Part shown: piece after piece, positions 1-8,397 of the stretch
Layout: each line of letters starts with the position of its first letter
Position numbering within the stretch: position 1 is the stretch's first letter
From: JALEVB01 sp022768265
Lineage (GTDB): Bacteria > Bacillota_I > Bacilli_A > Erysipelotrichales > Erysipelotrichaceae
Direction of reading: 5' to 3'
Length of the DNA: 64,000 nucleotides
Assembly: GCA_034168985.1 (NCBI GenBank)
Contig: JAXFJE010000022.1
Location: forward strand, 62,001 to 126,000
The notes under the pieces: model-generated
What the model saw: only the letters and a program-made list of their open reading frames with translations
What the model was told of the DNA's origin: nothing
The model's database searches: none
Program-made: the position numbers and the translations under genes

Positions 1-999
1 TGTGTTGCTGGCAGTCACGGTAAGACCACGACGACAGGAATGCTTTCAAGCATGATGAACGAAAGCTTTCCTAGTGGTTATCTTATAGGTGATGGGAGTG
101 GCTATGTAACCAAAGAAACAAAGTATCTTTGTGTTGAAGCATGCGAGTACCGTCGCCATTTTTTAGCTTATCATCCTGAATACGCGATCATTACTAATGT
201 AGAAATAGATCATGTTGATTATTTTAAATCAAAAGAAGATTATCGTTTGGCTTATGAACAATTTAGTCAAAATGTCACCAAAGCATTGGTAATTTTTGGT
301 GATGATGAAGAAGCGCGAAAATTAAAGATTTCGCAAGAACATTATTGGTATGGTATCGATCATCGTAATGATTTTTACGCCGATAATATCGTTGAAACTA
401 GTGAAGATATGAGCTTTGACCTTTATTTTAAAGGTAATTTCATATATCGTTTTAATCTGCCATTTGTTGGTCGTCATTTGTTATGGAATGCGCTAGGAAC
501 GATCGCAATTGGAATCCTTGAAGAAATGGATCCAACTGTCATTGAGGCAGGTTTAAGCAAATTTACTGGGGTCAAAAGACGTTTTGTAATTGAAAAACAT
601 GGTGATAATGTCTTTGTAGATGATTATGCTCATCATCCAACAGAAGTTAAGATCACCATTGCAGCCGCTAAAAAACGTTTTCCAGATAAGAAACTTGTCG
701 CCATTTTCAAACCGCATCGTGTATCGCGCGTATATTATTTTGCTCAAGAATTTGCTGATGCCTTAAAAGGGGCAGATAAGGTATATTTATGTGATTTCAC
801 CAGCATTGATGATAAAGAGGATGGCATCGATATCGATATCAGTTATTTACAGAAGCTGATTCCTGGTAGCGTGATCTTGGAAGAAAATGAAAATGGTGCT
901 AGTCAATTAGCCTTAGAAGAACCTTGTTGTTATTTATTTATGTCTAGTAAAGATATTTATGGTTTAGCAAACATGGTAAAGCGTTATCAAAAATATTGA
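1..999 (+). CDS. murC: UDP-N-acetylmuramate--L-alanine ligase, C-terminal part
   Basis: MurC adds L-alanine to UDP-MurNAc using ATP, the first step of the peptidoglycan stem peptide, in the cytoplasm. The reading frame is already open at base 1 and enters at the ATP-binding loop (AGSHGKTTTTGM), so only the N-terminal Rossmann domain lies outside the window. The Mur central domain (EACEYRRHF, TNVEIDHVDYF) and C-terminal domain (DDYAHHPTEV, FKPHRVSR) are clear. The ytxG-ytxH-ccpA genes that follow match the Bacillus order. The Met codon at base 40 is internal and is not the start. Confidence 0.95.
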   Translation, partial: CVAGSHGKTTTTGMLSSMMNESFPSGYLIGDGSGYVTKETKYLCVEACEYRRHFLAYHPEYAIITNVEIDHVDYFKSKEDYRLAYEQFSQNVTKALVIFGDDEEARKLKISQEHYWYGIDHRNDFYADNIVETSEDMSFDLYFKGNFIYRFNLPFVGRHLLWNALGTIAIGILEEMDPTVIEAGLSKFTGVKRRFVIEKHGDNVFVDDYAHHPTEVKITIAAAKKRFPDKKLVAIFKPHRVSRVYYFAQEFADALKGADKVYLCDFTSIDDKEDGIDIDISYLQKLIPGSVILEENENGASQLALEEPCCYLFMSSKDIYGLANMVKRYQKY

Positions 1000-1024
1000 A
1001 AATATTTTCATTATGGTGTATAAT
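996..1024 (+). promoter_or_regulatory. sigma-A type promoter for the ytxG-ytxH-ccpA group
   Basis: TTGAAA (996-1001), a 17-nt spacer and TATAAT (1019-1024) form a near-consensus promoter that overlaps the murC stop codon. The predicted transcript starts about 15 nt before the first gene, which supports the internal ATG at 1045 as start. Confidence 0.7.
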
Positions 1025-1044
1025 CAACCTTGGAAGGTGAAACT

Positions 1045-1395
1045 ATGGATGCATTGCTTAAAGATCTTGAAATAGTATGTCAGCAATTGTTACCAATTGT
1101 AGGTACCGTTGTTTTGATCATGCTATGCTTATTAATAAATCGTTTGATTAAATTTGTTACTTCGCTAACTAAGACCGTAGATAATTTAGAATCTACGATC
1201 AAGTTGGTAGATACTTCATTAGAAAAGGTACAAACCCCGCTTGATACGGCGGTCAAGGTTAGTCATACCGTTGACAATGTACACGACTCAACTGTAGAAA
1301 ATGTCAAAAAAGCTCAAGAATATATTCATGATAATATGGATAATGTAAAAAATTATATCAATGGTAAGATTAGTAAGGAGAAGCAAGATGAGTGA
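1045..1395 (+). CDS. ytxG: YtxG-like (DUF948) membrane-anchored coiled-coil protein
   Basis: A 116-residue protein of unknown biochemical function. One N-terminal membrane segment (about residues 15-33, PIVGTVVLIMLCLLI) is followed by a Lys/Asp/Val-rich helical tail typical of DUF948 proteins. I chose ATG 1045 because GGAAGGTG lies 5 nt upstream; the in-frame TTG at 1030 sits before that ribosome site. The stop overlaps the next start. Its place between murC and a YtxH-like gene, ahead of ccpA, matches the Bacillus murC-ytxG-ytxH cluster, which gives the name; the fold itself is weakly diagnostic. Confidence 0.7.
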   Translation: MDALLKDLEIVCQQLLPIVGTVVLIMLCLLINRLIKFVTSLTKTVDNLESTIKLVDTSLEKVQTPLDTAVKVSHTVDNVHDSTVENVKKAQEYIHDNMDNVKNYINGKISKEKQDE

Positions 1396-2023
1396 ACAAG
1401 AAAAGAAAACAAGCGCAGTTGATGATATCGATCAAACTGTTGAAGAATTAAAGGCTAAGATTGATCAGATCAGTCAAGAAACGCCTTTAGATATTGAAAA
1501 TAAAGATATAGAGCTAGATGTAGCCAAAGAAGCTGATAAAAACTATAAAGAAAATGCTAGTAAAGTAGTAAATGCAGCAATTGATCAAATTAAAGATAAA
1601 TCGCAAAAAATCAAAGATGACGAAGAATTAAAAAAGGTTATCGATAATATCAAAAAAATTACTGAGGAAAGCATTGAAAATCTGAAAAAACAATATCATG
1701 ATTTTGTCAATGATCCAAAAGTCCAAAATTCATATCAGGAAGTTAAAGAACAAGCTTTTACCTTATATGAAAAAATGCAAGATTATGCAAGCGTTCAAAT
1801 TCAAAAATTAAAAGATAATGAAGAATTTATGCAAAAGGTCAATGAATTAAATCAAACGATCGATAAAGGGGTAAATTATGCCAATGAAAAGATCAATGAA
1901 TTTACTAGTAGACCTGAAGTGAATGAAAAGATTGAAAAAGCGAAAGATGTTGCAATCGATTTGGCAGAAAAGTCAACTGCAGCATTGAAAAATTGGTTAA
2001 GACCAGAAAATAACGAGAAATAA
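1388..2023 (+). CDS. YtxH-like helical stress-type protein
   Basis: A 211-residue, highly charged, almost wholly helical protein rich in Lys, Asp, Glu and Asn, without a signal peptide or membrane segment. The repeating pattern (KIKDDEELKKVIDNIKK, KLKDNEEFMQKVNELNQ) suggests amphipathic apolipoprotein-like helices as in YtxH/LEA-type proteins. ATG 1388 has AAGGAG 7 nt upstream and overlaps the end of the preceding gene by 8 nt. Synteny with Bacillus ytxH supports the family; function is unknown. Unlike many YtxH proteins it lacks an N-terminal membrane anchor, so it may depend on the preceding YtxG-like protein for localisation (inference). Confidence 0.6.
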   Translation: MSEQEKKTSAVDDIDQTVEELKAKIDQISQETPLDIENKDIELDVAKEADKNYKENASKVVNAAIDQIKDKSQKIKDDEELKKVIDNIKKITEESIENLKKQYHDFVNDPKVQNSYQEVKEQAFTLYEKMQDYASVQIQKLKDNEEFMQKVNELNQTIDKGVNYANEKINEFTSRPEVNEKIEKAKDVAIDLAEKSTAALKNWLRPENNEK

Positions 2024-2038
2024 AAAGGAGGAGTTTTG

Positions 2039-3028
2039 ATGAAGCGTGTTACAATATATGATGTAGCCAAAGAAGCAGGAGTTAGTTTAGCTACTGTCTC
2101 CAGAGTAATCAATCGTTCGGATGTTGTTAAAGCTCCAACTAAAAATAAAGTTGAGGCTGCTATCGAAAGATTGGGATATAAACCAAATGCTATTGCACAA
2201 GGCTTAGCTTTATCAAAAACTACTACGATTGGTCTAGTTATTCCGGAAGCAAGCTATACTTACATTGGCCAAATCATCAATGGCTTGATCGATGTTGCTA
2301 AAATGTACAATTACAACATCATCTTGCATACGATTACCGAAGGCATAACGGATTTAAATGATATCATTGAAACGATCATTCGATCACGCGTAGATGGGGT
2401 CATCGTTTATAATGATAAATTAGTAATTGATCGAATCGATGAAATTTCTAGTTACAATATTCCAATTGTTATCGTAGGTAATCGTACAAGCGGACATATG
2501 GTAAGCAGCGTATTTGTGGATATCGAAAAAGCTATCTTTGAATTGGTGAATGAATATCTAGAAAAGGGTATTGATGATATTGCTATCATTCAAGATAGAA
2601 AAAATCCATGTGCGGTTGAACAAATGGTAAAGGGAGCTTCCAGAGCTTTTGCCCAACATGGCAAAGAATTTAAAAACTATTTAGAGATGGATGCTTCTAG
2701 TCGCACATCTTATAAATTTATGAGCAAATATTTGAAAGATCATCGTCATGATCTGATCATTGCTCATCGCGATTCTCAAGCGATGGCAACGATCAATGCA
2801 GCAAAAGAAAATGGTTATGATGTTCCAAATGATATCGAAGTCGTTTGTGTTATTGATACCAAGTACAATTCAATGATGCGTCCGCAAATTTCTAGTTTTG
2901 CTATTCCATCATATGATCTTGGAGCTGTATCAATGCGGATCATGACCAAAATGTTACATGATGAAGCCGTAGATGATCAGGAAATTGAATTAAGTTATTT
3001 ATACAGTCCTCGTCAATCGACTAAATAA
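2039..3028 (+). CDS. ccpA: LacI-family regulator, probable catabolite control protein A
   Basis: A 329-residue LacI/GalR transcription factor. Residues 2-50 form the helix-turn-helix and hinge (TIYDVAKEAGVSLATVSRVI, ALSKTTTIGLVIPE), followed by a periplasmic-binding-protein-like sensor domain. CcpA binds cre operators with phosphorylated HPr as partner and controls carbon metabolism. The assignment to CcpA rather than a sugar-specific repressor rests on the murC-ytxG-ytxH-ccpA-tyrS order and on the lack of sugar genes nearby. ATG 2039 follows AAGGAGG by 7 nt. The next feature is the tyrS T-box, so transcription probably ends or is re-initiated there. Confidence 0.75.
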   Translation: MKRVTIYDVAKEAGVSLATVSRVINRSDVVKAPTKNKVEAAIERLGYKPNAIAQGLALSKTTTIGLVIPEASYTYIGQIINGLIDVAKMYNYNIILHTITEGITDLNDIIETIIRSRVDGVIVYNDKLVIDRIDEISSYNIPIVIVGNRTSGHMVSSVFVDIEKAIFELVNEYLEKGIDDIAIIQDRKNPCAVEQMVKGASRAFAQHGKEFKNYLEMDASSRTSYKFMSKYLKDHRHDLIIAHRDSQAMATINAAKENGYDVPNDIEVVCVIDTKYNSMMRPQISSFAIPSYDLGAVSMRIMTKMLHDEAVDDQEIELSYLYSPRQSTK

Positions 3029-3039
3029 AAAAAGCATTT

Positions 3040-3243
3040 GATTGGAAAATAGTATTATCATTGGGGATACATAGAGAGATCTTGGGTGGTGCAAAAGATC
3101 TATCATCAGGATAAGAATACACTCCAAAAGCTGTTTATAAAATAAACCGTGTTCTCGCGTTAAGAGATAAAAGGGCATATCGTTAAGATGTGAACTAAGG
3201 TGGTACCGCGTTATTTAACGTCCTTAGATTTAAGGACGTTTTT
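3040..3243 (+). promoter_or_regulatory. tyrosine T-box leader riboswitch
   Basis: The region between ccpA and tyrS carries the T-box sequence AAGGTGGTACCGCG (3197-3210), the conserved antiterminator element that pairs with the CCA end of uncharged tRNA. A perfect 10-bp terminator hairpin (AACGTCCTTA 3217-3226 / TAAGGACGTT 3231-3240) and a T-run follow at once. The likely specifier is TAC at 3118-3120 in the context AGAATACACT, a tyrosine codon, which fits the downstream tyrS. Uncharged tRNA-Tyr would favour the antiterminator and turn tyrS on. Confidence 0.93.
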
Positions 3244-3263
3244 TTATGGAAAAGGAGAAAGTT

Positions 3264-4508
3264 ATGACATTTTTTGAAGATTTACAAGCAAGAGGTTTGA
3301 TCAAAGATATGATCGACGAAGAAAACTTAAAAAAACACATGGAAAGCCCATGTACGGTGTACATTGGTTTTGACCCAACAGCAGACTGCTTACACGTAGG
3401 ACATTTACAACAAATTTGTATCTTGAAACGTTGGCAAATGGCAGGACACAATGTTATTGCGGTAGCAGGTGGAGCTACAGGAATGATCGGCGATCCTAAG
3501 CCTACCCAAGAACGTCGCTTATTAAGTGCGCAGGAAATCAAACACAACGTTGAAGCCATCAAGGTACAACTAGGTAAGTTCTTAGATTTCGAAAGTGGCA
3601 CGGCTCGTTTAGTTGATAACTACGATTGGTTAGGTAATATGTCTTTGATTGATTTTTTACGTGACTATGGTAAATATTTTAATGTTAATTACATGATCAA
3701 TAAAGATACTATTGCTAAGCGTTTGGAAAGTGGTATCAGCTTTACTGAATTTACCTATACCATCTTACAAGCTATTGACTTTTTAAAACTATATCAAACC
3801 TACAATTGTACGATTCAATTAGGTGGTAGTGACCAATGGGGCAATCTAGTCAGTGGTACCGATCTAATTCGTAAAGTTTGTGGCCATGAAACTAAGGTGT
3901 ACGGTATTACTTCACCATTGCTAACTAAAAGTGATGGCGGTAAGTTTGGTAAGACCGAAACTGGTACCGTATGGTTAAGCAAAGAAAGAACAAGCCCATA
4001 CGAATTCTATCAATTCTGGGTCAACACTAGTGATGCCGATATCATCAATTACATGAAACGTTTAAGTTTCAAAAGCTTAGAAGAAATTTTAGCTTTTGAA
4101 GAAAAGGTTAAAACTTGTCCAGAAAAACGTGAAGCGCAAAAAGCTTTTGCTGCAGAAATGACACAATTGGTTCATGGTCAAGAAGCATTAGATGATGCTT
4201 TAAAAATTACGGAAACCTTCTTTAAAGGTAATATCAACGACCTAACACCAGCACAATTAAAAGCAGGCTTGGCTTCAGCAAAGAAATTTAAGATCAATGA
4301 TGGTGATCTGTTGATCGATTGCTTGGTAAATGGTCATATTTGTTCAAGTAAACGTGAAGCTAGAGATCTTATCAATCAAGGATCAATTCAGGTCAATGGA
4401 CAAAAGCAAAATAGCTTAGAATTTAAGATGAATAAAGATGAAGCATACGATAAAGAATTCAGCATCATCAAAAAAGGTAAGAAGAACTATTTTGTATGTG
4501 AGTTTTAG
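3264..4508 (+). CDS. tyrS: tyrosyl-tRNA synthetase
   Basis: A class I aminoacyl-tRNA synthetase of 414 residues that charges tRNA-Tyr. Visible signatures are the HIGH-type motif HVGH, the KMSKS-type motif KFGKT, tyrosine-pocket residues around GGSDQWGN, and a C-terminal S4 RNA-binding domain (about residues 345-405, SSKREARDLINQG). Start ATG 3264 has AAAGGAG 6 nt upstream; the in-frame ATG at 3246 lies inside the T-box terminator T-run and lacks a site. Controlled by the preceding T-box. A hairpin overlaps its stop codon. Confidence 0.97.
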   Translation: MTFFEDLQARGLIKDMIDEENLKKHMESPCTVYIGFDPTADCLHVGHLQQICILKRWQMAGHNVIAVAGGATGMIGDPKPTQERRLLSAQEIKHNVEAIKVQLGKFLDFESGTARLVDNYDWLGNMSLIDFLRDYGKYFNVNYMINKDTIAKRLESGISFTEFTYTILQAIDFLKLYQTYNCTIQLGGSDQWGNLVSGTDLIRKVCGHETKVYGITSPLLTKSDGGKFGKTETGTVWLSKERTSPYEFYQFWVNTSDADIINYMKRLSFKSLEEILAFEEKVKTCPEKREAQKAFAAEMTQLVHGQEALDDALKITETFFKGNINDLTPAQLKAGLASAKKFKINDGDLLIDCLVNGHICSSKREARDLINQGSIQVNGQKQNSLEFKMNKDEAYDKEFSIIKKGKKNYFVCEF

Positions 4509-4532
4509 TGCTATGAAAAATAGCACTTTTTT
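4508..4532 (+). terminator. Rho-independent terminator of tyrS
   Basis: Perfect 7-bp stem GTGCTAT/ATAGCAC with loop GAAAA and six T's; the left arm starts on the last base of the tyrS stop codon. Confidence 0.85.
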
Positions 4533-4534
4533 GT

Positions 4535-4540
4535 TATAAT
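4535..4540 (+). promoter_or_regulatory. -10 element for the lipoprotein-murJ-rsuA operon
   Basis: TATAAT directly after the tyrS terminator and 22 nt before the next ATG, with GAGGTGAA between. No good -35 box is visible, so strength is uncertain. Confidence 0.45.
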
Positions 4541-4561
4541 TTACTTTGAGGTGAATAGACT

Positions 4562-5119
4562 ATGGTAAAAAAAATCTTGGTTATTTTACTAGTAGTTTTT
4601 CTGAGCGGATGTTCAGGAATAGATAAGAAGAATTTAACTTCGCAGCAATATACCTATCAAGCATATTACACTGCGATCAAAGAGAATAATAAGTATGTTG
4701 CTGGCAGCGAATACTTCGATGTTAGTGCAGAGATGAGCGAACTACCAGATGGCAAGTATCTATACTATGTTTTTATTGATAATCCACGCGTTGCGATGTT
4801 CAATATCAAAGCAATGGTAATGGAAAATAGCTATACGATGAATGAAAACGACAGTGTCTTACTACCAACGGTCGGTATTTTTGATGACAGCATCGTGAAT
4901 ATGGTTCCTTATCAAGTCAATACGGAACTAGGATTTCAAAAAGGCATTGTCTTAAGTGGGGAAGCAACTAGCGACAACATTGTTTTAGATTTGATCGTTA
5001 CTTGGGATAATAATGATAAGAGCAAGTCATTTAGAGAATTTTATCAAATAGAACTAAATATGTCTGGTTATGATTTTGTTGAAAATGTTAGCCAAGATAC
5101 TAAAAATGTAGGTGCATGA
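4562..5119 (+). CDS. small exported lipoprotein of unknown function
   Basis: A 185-residue protein with a signal peptide and lipobox (FLSGCSG, Cys18), so it should be lipidated and anchored outside the membrane; the signal peptidase II gene lspA is in this window. The mature part looks like a compact beta-rich domain (DGKYLYYVFIDNPRVAMF) with no catalytic motif that I recognise. RBS GAGGTGAA, ATG 4562. Its stop overlaps the start region of the flippase gene, so the two are probably translationally coupled, and a cell-envelope role is the natural inference. Confidence 0.75.
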   Translation: MVKKILVILLVVFLSGCSGIDKKNLTSQQYTYQAYYTAIKENNKYVAGSEYFDVSAEMSELPDGKYLYYVFIDNPRVAMFNIKAMVMENSYTMNENDSVLLPTVGIFDDSIVNMVPYQVNTELGFQKGIVLSGEATSDNIVLDLIVTWDNNDKSKSFREFYQIELNMSGYDFVENVSQDTKNVGA

Positions 5120-6750
5120 TGAAGGGTAATCGCAAACAATCTTTTATTGCTGGAGCTTTGACTAGTTCCGCAGGCATCTTTATTTCGAAAGCTTTAGGTT
5201 TATTATATATCGTTCCTTTTACAGCCATGGCGGGAGAAACCAACATGGTTTTTTATAGCAAGACCTATACATATTATGATTTGTTATTACAGGTTTGTAG
5301 TGCTGGTATACCATTTGCGGTTGCTGCTTTAGTAGCCAAGTATGCTGATCGTGAGGATTATAAGACCGTAGTTTTGATTCGTAAGCTTTCTACTTCGATC
5401 TTATTGACCAGTGGCTTTATCATGGCGATCATCTTTGCGTTGTTATCTCAGCCATTATCTTCATTGATCCTTGGACCAAATAGTACAGCCAATGATATTG
5501 CAACCCAAAGAAATTTGTTTATGATCTTATCGGTAGCAATCTTCTTGGTTCCTTTTTTGAGCAGCTTTCGGGGCTTTTATCAAGGCTTAAAGGAATTAAA
5601 AGCTTATGCCTTTAGCCAGGTCTTAGAACAATTGGTACGTGTTGTTTCCTTATTGTTGTTAGGAGCAATTGCGGTATATGGTTTACATTTTAATGGTATT
5701 GCTTCGGTTTATACAGCTATTGTATCTATTTCTATCGCTGCTTTGGCAACGATCGTTTACTTTTTATATTTTGATAAGAAGAATTACTATGTCATCAATC
5801 GAGCAGCGAGGATGCAAAAGGGTTCAGCAAGACCGAAAAAAGAGATTTTCATCGAGATCATTGCTTATGGGATCCCGTTTTTTGTTTCGAGCATCTTAGG
5901 CAGCAGCATGGATTTTGTTAATACGAACTTTTTCCAAAGTGCGATGGCACAAGGCGGATATGCTTATGAAGAAGCTAAGTTGTTAGAGGGAATCATTCAG
6001 GTACAATGTAATAAGCTAACATCTATTCCTCAAGTACTGGCTTTAGGTTTTTCTAGTGGTATCGTGCCATATTTGACCATTTCTTTGGAAAAACATGATT
6101 GGAAAGGGCTGCAAAAAAACGTTCTTGATTGTTTAGACACAGTATTATATATTGCGATGCCCATGTGTTTTTGCTTACTAGTCTTAGCTAGACCTATCTA
6201 TTATTTGATGTATGGCAATGCAAATTTAGATTATGGGCAAGAAGCATTGGCATGGTCTAGTTTATTGGCCATTACGGGCACCATTTCACCGATTTGTACT
6301 TCTATGATGATGACCTTAAGGCAACGCAAAAGAAATATTTCTTATTTGCTGATTGGATTTATCGTCAAATGCGTTTCTTTTTATCCTATGATCAAAGCTT
6401 TTGGGTATATTGGAGCCATCACTAGTTCGGTCTTGACCTCATGTGTGATCATTTTTTTGAATTTGCAATGCATCAGCAATCGTTTTGGGGTAACCTATCA
6501 TCGTGTTTTATTGCGTCTAGTTAAAATGATCGTATGTCTATTAGCCGTAAATGGGGCATTTTATTTATTAAATTATATGGGTTTACAATTTGATTATAAT
6601 TCTAAATCTTCAACCTTTATCACCCTAGGGATATATGGGGTAGTTTGTTTGATCGTTTATTTATATACAAGTGCGATCTTACATTTACCGCAGAAAATCT
6701 TTAATTTCACATCTTTTAAAAGTTTATTTAGAAAGGTTGCGAAAAGATGA
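5119..6750 (+). CDS. murJ: MurJ/YtgP-type lipid II flippase (MOP superfamily)
   Basis: A 543-residue polytopic membrane protein with about 14 hydrophobic segments of the polysaccharide-transporter/MurJ (SpoVB, YtgP) family. It opens with QSFIAGALTSSAGIFISKAL, typical of YtgP. These proteins flip lipid II across the membrane for peptidoglycan synthesis. The pair with rsuA directly downstream repeats the Bacillus ytgP-ytzG arrangement, favouring YtgP/MurJ over SpoVB or a capsule exporter. ATG 5119 is preferred over ATG 5116 because TAGGTG ends 4 nt upstream of it. The stop overlaps the next ATG (ATGA). Confidence 0.85.
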   Translation: MKGNRKQSFIAGALTSSAGIFISKALGLLYIVPFTAMAGETNMVFYSKTYTYYDLLLQVCSAGIPFAVAALVAKYADREDYKTVVLIRKLSTSILLTSGFIMAIIFALLSQPLSSLILGPNSTANDIATQRNLFMILSVAIFLVPFLSSFRGFYQGLKELKAYAFSQVLEQLVRVVSLLLLGAIAVYGLHFNGIASVYTAIVSISIAALATIVYFLYFDKKNYYVINRAARMQKGSARPKKEIFIEIIAYGIPFFVSSILGSSMDFVNTNFFQSAMAQGGYAYEEAKLLEGIIQVQCNKLTSIPQVLALGFSSGIVPYLTISLEKHDWKGLQKNVLDCLDTVLYIAMPMCFCLLVLARPIYYLMYGNANLDYGQEALAWSSLLAITGTISPICTSMMMTLRQRKRNISYLLIGFIVKCVSFYPMIKAFGYIGAITSSVLTSCVIIFLNLQCISNRFGVTYHRVLLRLVKMIVCLLAVNGAFYLLNYMGLQFDYNSKSSTFITLGIYGVVCLIVYLYTSAILHLPQKIFNFTSFKSLFRKVAKR

Positions 6751-7439
6751 TCAGATTAGATAAATTATTAGCTAAAAGTGGCTATGGATCACGAAAAGAA
6801 GTAAAAAAATTGATCAGAAGCCAAAGGGTCAAGGTCAATGGTATCCTTGTCAAAGATGACGATCTAAAGATCGGTGAAGATGATGTTGTATTAGTTGATG
6901 AGGTGCATTGTCCATATCAAGAAAATTACTATATCATGTTAAATAAGCCAAAAGGATATGTTAGTGCAAATGAAGATGATCTGCACGCAACGGTAATGGA
7001 TTTGATCGATATTTATAATAGTGATATGTTTTGTGTAGGACGTTTGGACATCGATACTACCGGTCTATGTTTGATAACCACTGATGGTCAATTAGCGCAT
7101 CAGCTTTTATCCAATAAAAAACATATCGAAAAGGAATACTTAGTAGATATCGAACATCCGTTAAGCCTACAAGATATTGCAATGATCGAAAAGGGAATTA
7201 TCATTGATGGCGGTGAACAATGTTTGCCAGCTAAAGTAACGATCATCAATGAAAGTCAAATTTCATTGGTTATATGCGAAGGAAAATATCATCAAGTAAA
7301 AAGGATGTTAAAAGCCGTGGGTAATCAAGTAGTTAACTTAAAACGTATTCGAATGAAAAATTTGCTTTTGGATGAAACTTTGACTGAAGGTTCATATCGT
7401 TTATTAACAGCAGAAGAAATAGCAAAATTAAAAGCCTAG
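6747..7439 (+). CDS. rsuA: 16S rRNA pseudouridine synthase (RsuA/YtzG family)
   Basis: A 230-residue enzyme with an N-terminal S4 domain (MIRLDKLLAKSGYGSRKEVK) and a pseudouridine synthase domain with the catalytic segment GRLDIDTTGL (Asp in RLD) and KGKYHQVKRML-like KYHQVKRM. RsuA-type enzymes isomerise U516 of 16S rRNA; RluB-type action on 23S rRNA cannot be excluded from sequence. Its start overlaps the flippase stop by ATGA. The TAG stop lies in the CTAG that also forms the stop of ispH on the other strand. Confidence 0.88.
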   Translation: MIRLDKLLAKSGYGSRKEVKKLIRSQRVKVNGILVKDDDLKIGEDDVVLVDEVHCPYQENYYIMLNKPKGYVSANEDDLHATVMDLIDIYNSDMFCVGRLDIDTTGLCLITTDGQLAHQLLSNKKHIEKEYLVDIEHPLSLQDIAMIEKGIIIDGGEQCLPAKVTIINESQISLVICEGKYHQVKRMLKAVGNQVVNLKRIRMKNLLLDETLTEGSYRLLTAEEIAKLKA

Positions 7440-7470
7440 TCGAGGATCTTATCGATCTCGATAGGCTTTT
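7430..7470. terminator. bidirectional terminator between convergent rsuA and ispH
   Basis: AAAAGCCTA (7430-7438) pairs with TAGGCTTTT (7462-7470), giving a stem with A-run/T-run on the two sides, so it can work on both strands. The left arm is the end of rsuA coding sequence and the loop is the end of ispH. Confidence 0.7.
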
Positions 7471-8341
7471 TGTTTAATATATGCGTTTGATCATATTCTT
7501 GGATGGTTTGGATGATTTGTTCGGTCAGATAGGTAGGGGTACTAGCGCCACTAGTGATCGCTAAGCGTTTAACTTCAGCAAACATATCTTCCTGTAGGTC
7601 ATGGACCGTTTCGATCATGTAGATCTTAGGAATGTGTTTTTGCGCAATATCTTTTAATTTTTTACTATTATTCGATGTTGGATCGCCGACGACGATCAAA
7701 CAATCGATATCTTTTAAATTTAAGATGGCTTGTTGACGAATACGGGTCGCATTGCAAATTTCATCCGCAACTTTTGCTTGAGGATATTTTTGCAAGGCAT
7801 GATCGATCATTGCTTGGATTTCCATGATGCTCATGGTCGTTTGATTGGTAATTAAGACATTGTGCAATGGAGGCAATTGATCGATATCTTCTTTGGTCGA
7901 GACTAAGTAAACATTTTCAGCTAGACCGCAAGCACCTTCAGCCTCAGGATGATTTTTTTTACCGATATAGATACAATCACCGTGTTCGATATGAGAAAGG
8001 ATCGTATCATGAGTCTTCAAGACATCTTCACAAGAAGCGTCGACCACGATCAAGCCTTTTGCTGTTGCTTTATCCTTTACTTTTTGTGAAACACCATGGG
8101 CCGTAAAAATAACGACCCCTTCATTAATTTTATCTAATAGTTCTAAGCGAGTTAAATGTTTATCTTCTATACATTGGATATCATATAATTTACATGCTTC
8201 GACCACATATTTGTTATGTACGATCATGCCTAACATATAGATAGGTTGATCAGGGTATTCTAACGCTGTTTGTTTGGCAATCTTGATGGCCCGATAAACG
8301 CCTTTGCAATATCCGCGAGGGACGACCGGAATAATTTCCAT
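7436..8341 (-). CDS. ispH: 4-hydroxy-3-methylbut-2-enyl diphosphate reductase
   Basis: IspH (LytB) makes IPP and DMAPP in the last step of the MEP isoprenoid pathway using a [4Fe-4S] cluster. The 301-residue protein has the three cluster cysteines in PRGYCKGV (Cys12), DASCEDV and DEICNATR, plus the conserved AHGV and TSNNSKKL phosphate-binding motifs. AAAGGAG lies about 10 nt before ATG 8341 and a TATAAT (8375-8370, minus) precedes it. With ispG elsewhere in the window this indicates the MEP pathway. Divergent from cshB, as in Bacillus yqfP-yqfR neighbourhoods. Confidence 0.95.
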   Translation of the reverse strand: MEIIPVVPRGYCKGVYRAIKIAKQTALEYPDQPIYMLGMIVHNKYVVEACKLYDIQCIEDKHLTRLELLDKINEGVVIFTAHGVSQKVKDKATAKGLIVVDASCEDVLKTHDTILSHIEHGDCIYIGKKNHPEAEGACGLAENVYLVSTKEDIDQLPPLHNVLITNQTTMSIMEIQAMIDHALQKYPQAKVADEICNATRIRQQAILNLKDIDCLIVVGDPTSNNSKKLKDIAQKHIPKIYMIETVHDLQEDMFAEVKRLAITSGASTPTYLTEQIIQTIQEYDQTHILNKKPIEIDKILD

Positions 8342-8397
8342 ATAGCTAATTCTCCTTTAATCTAGTATAATTATAAGGCATTAGAAAGGATGATACC

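Noticed and set aside
3230..3601. A 123-codon minus-strand ORF opposite tyrS
   Set aside because: Shadow frame of the strongly conserved tyrS start region.
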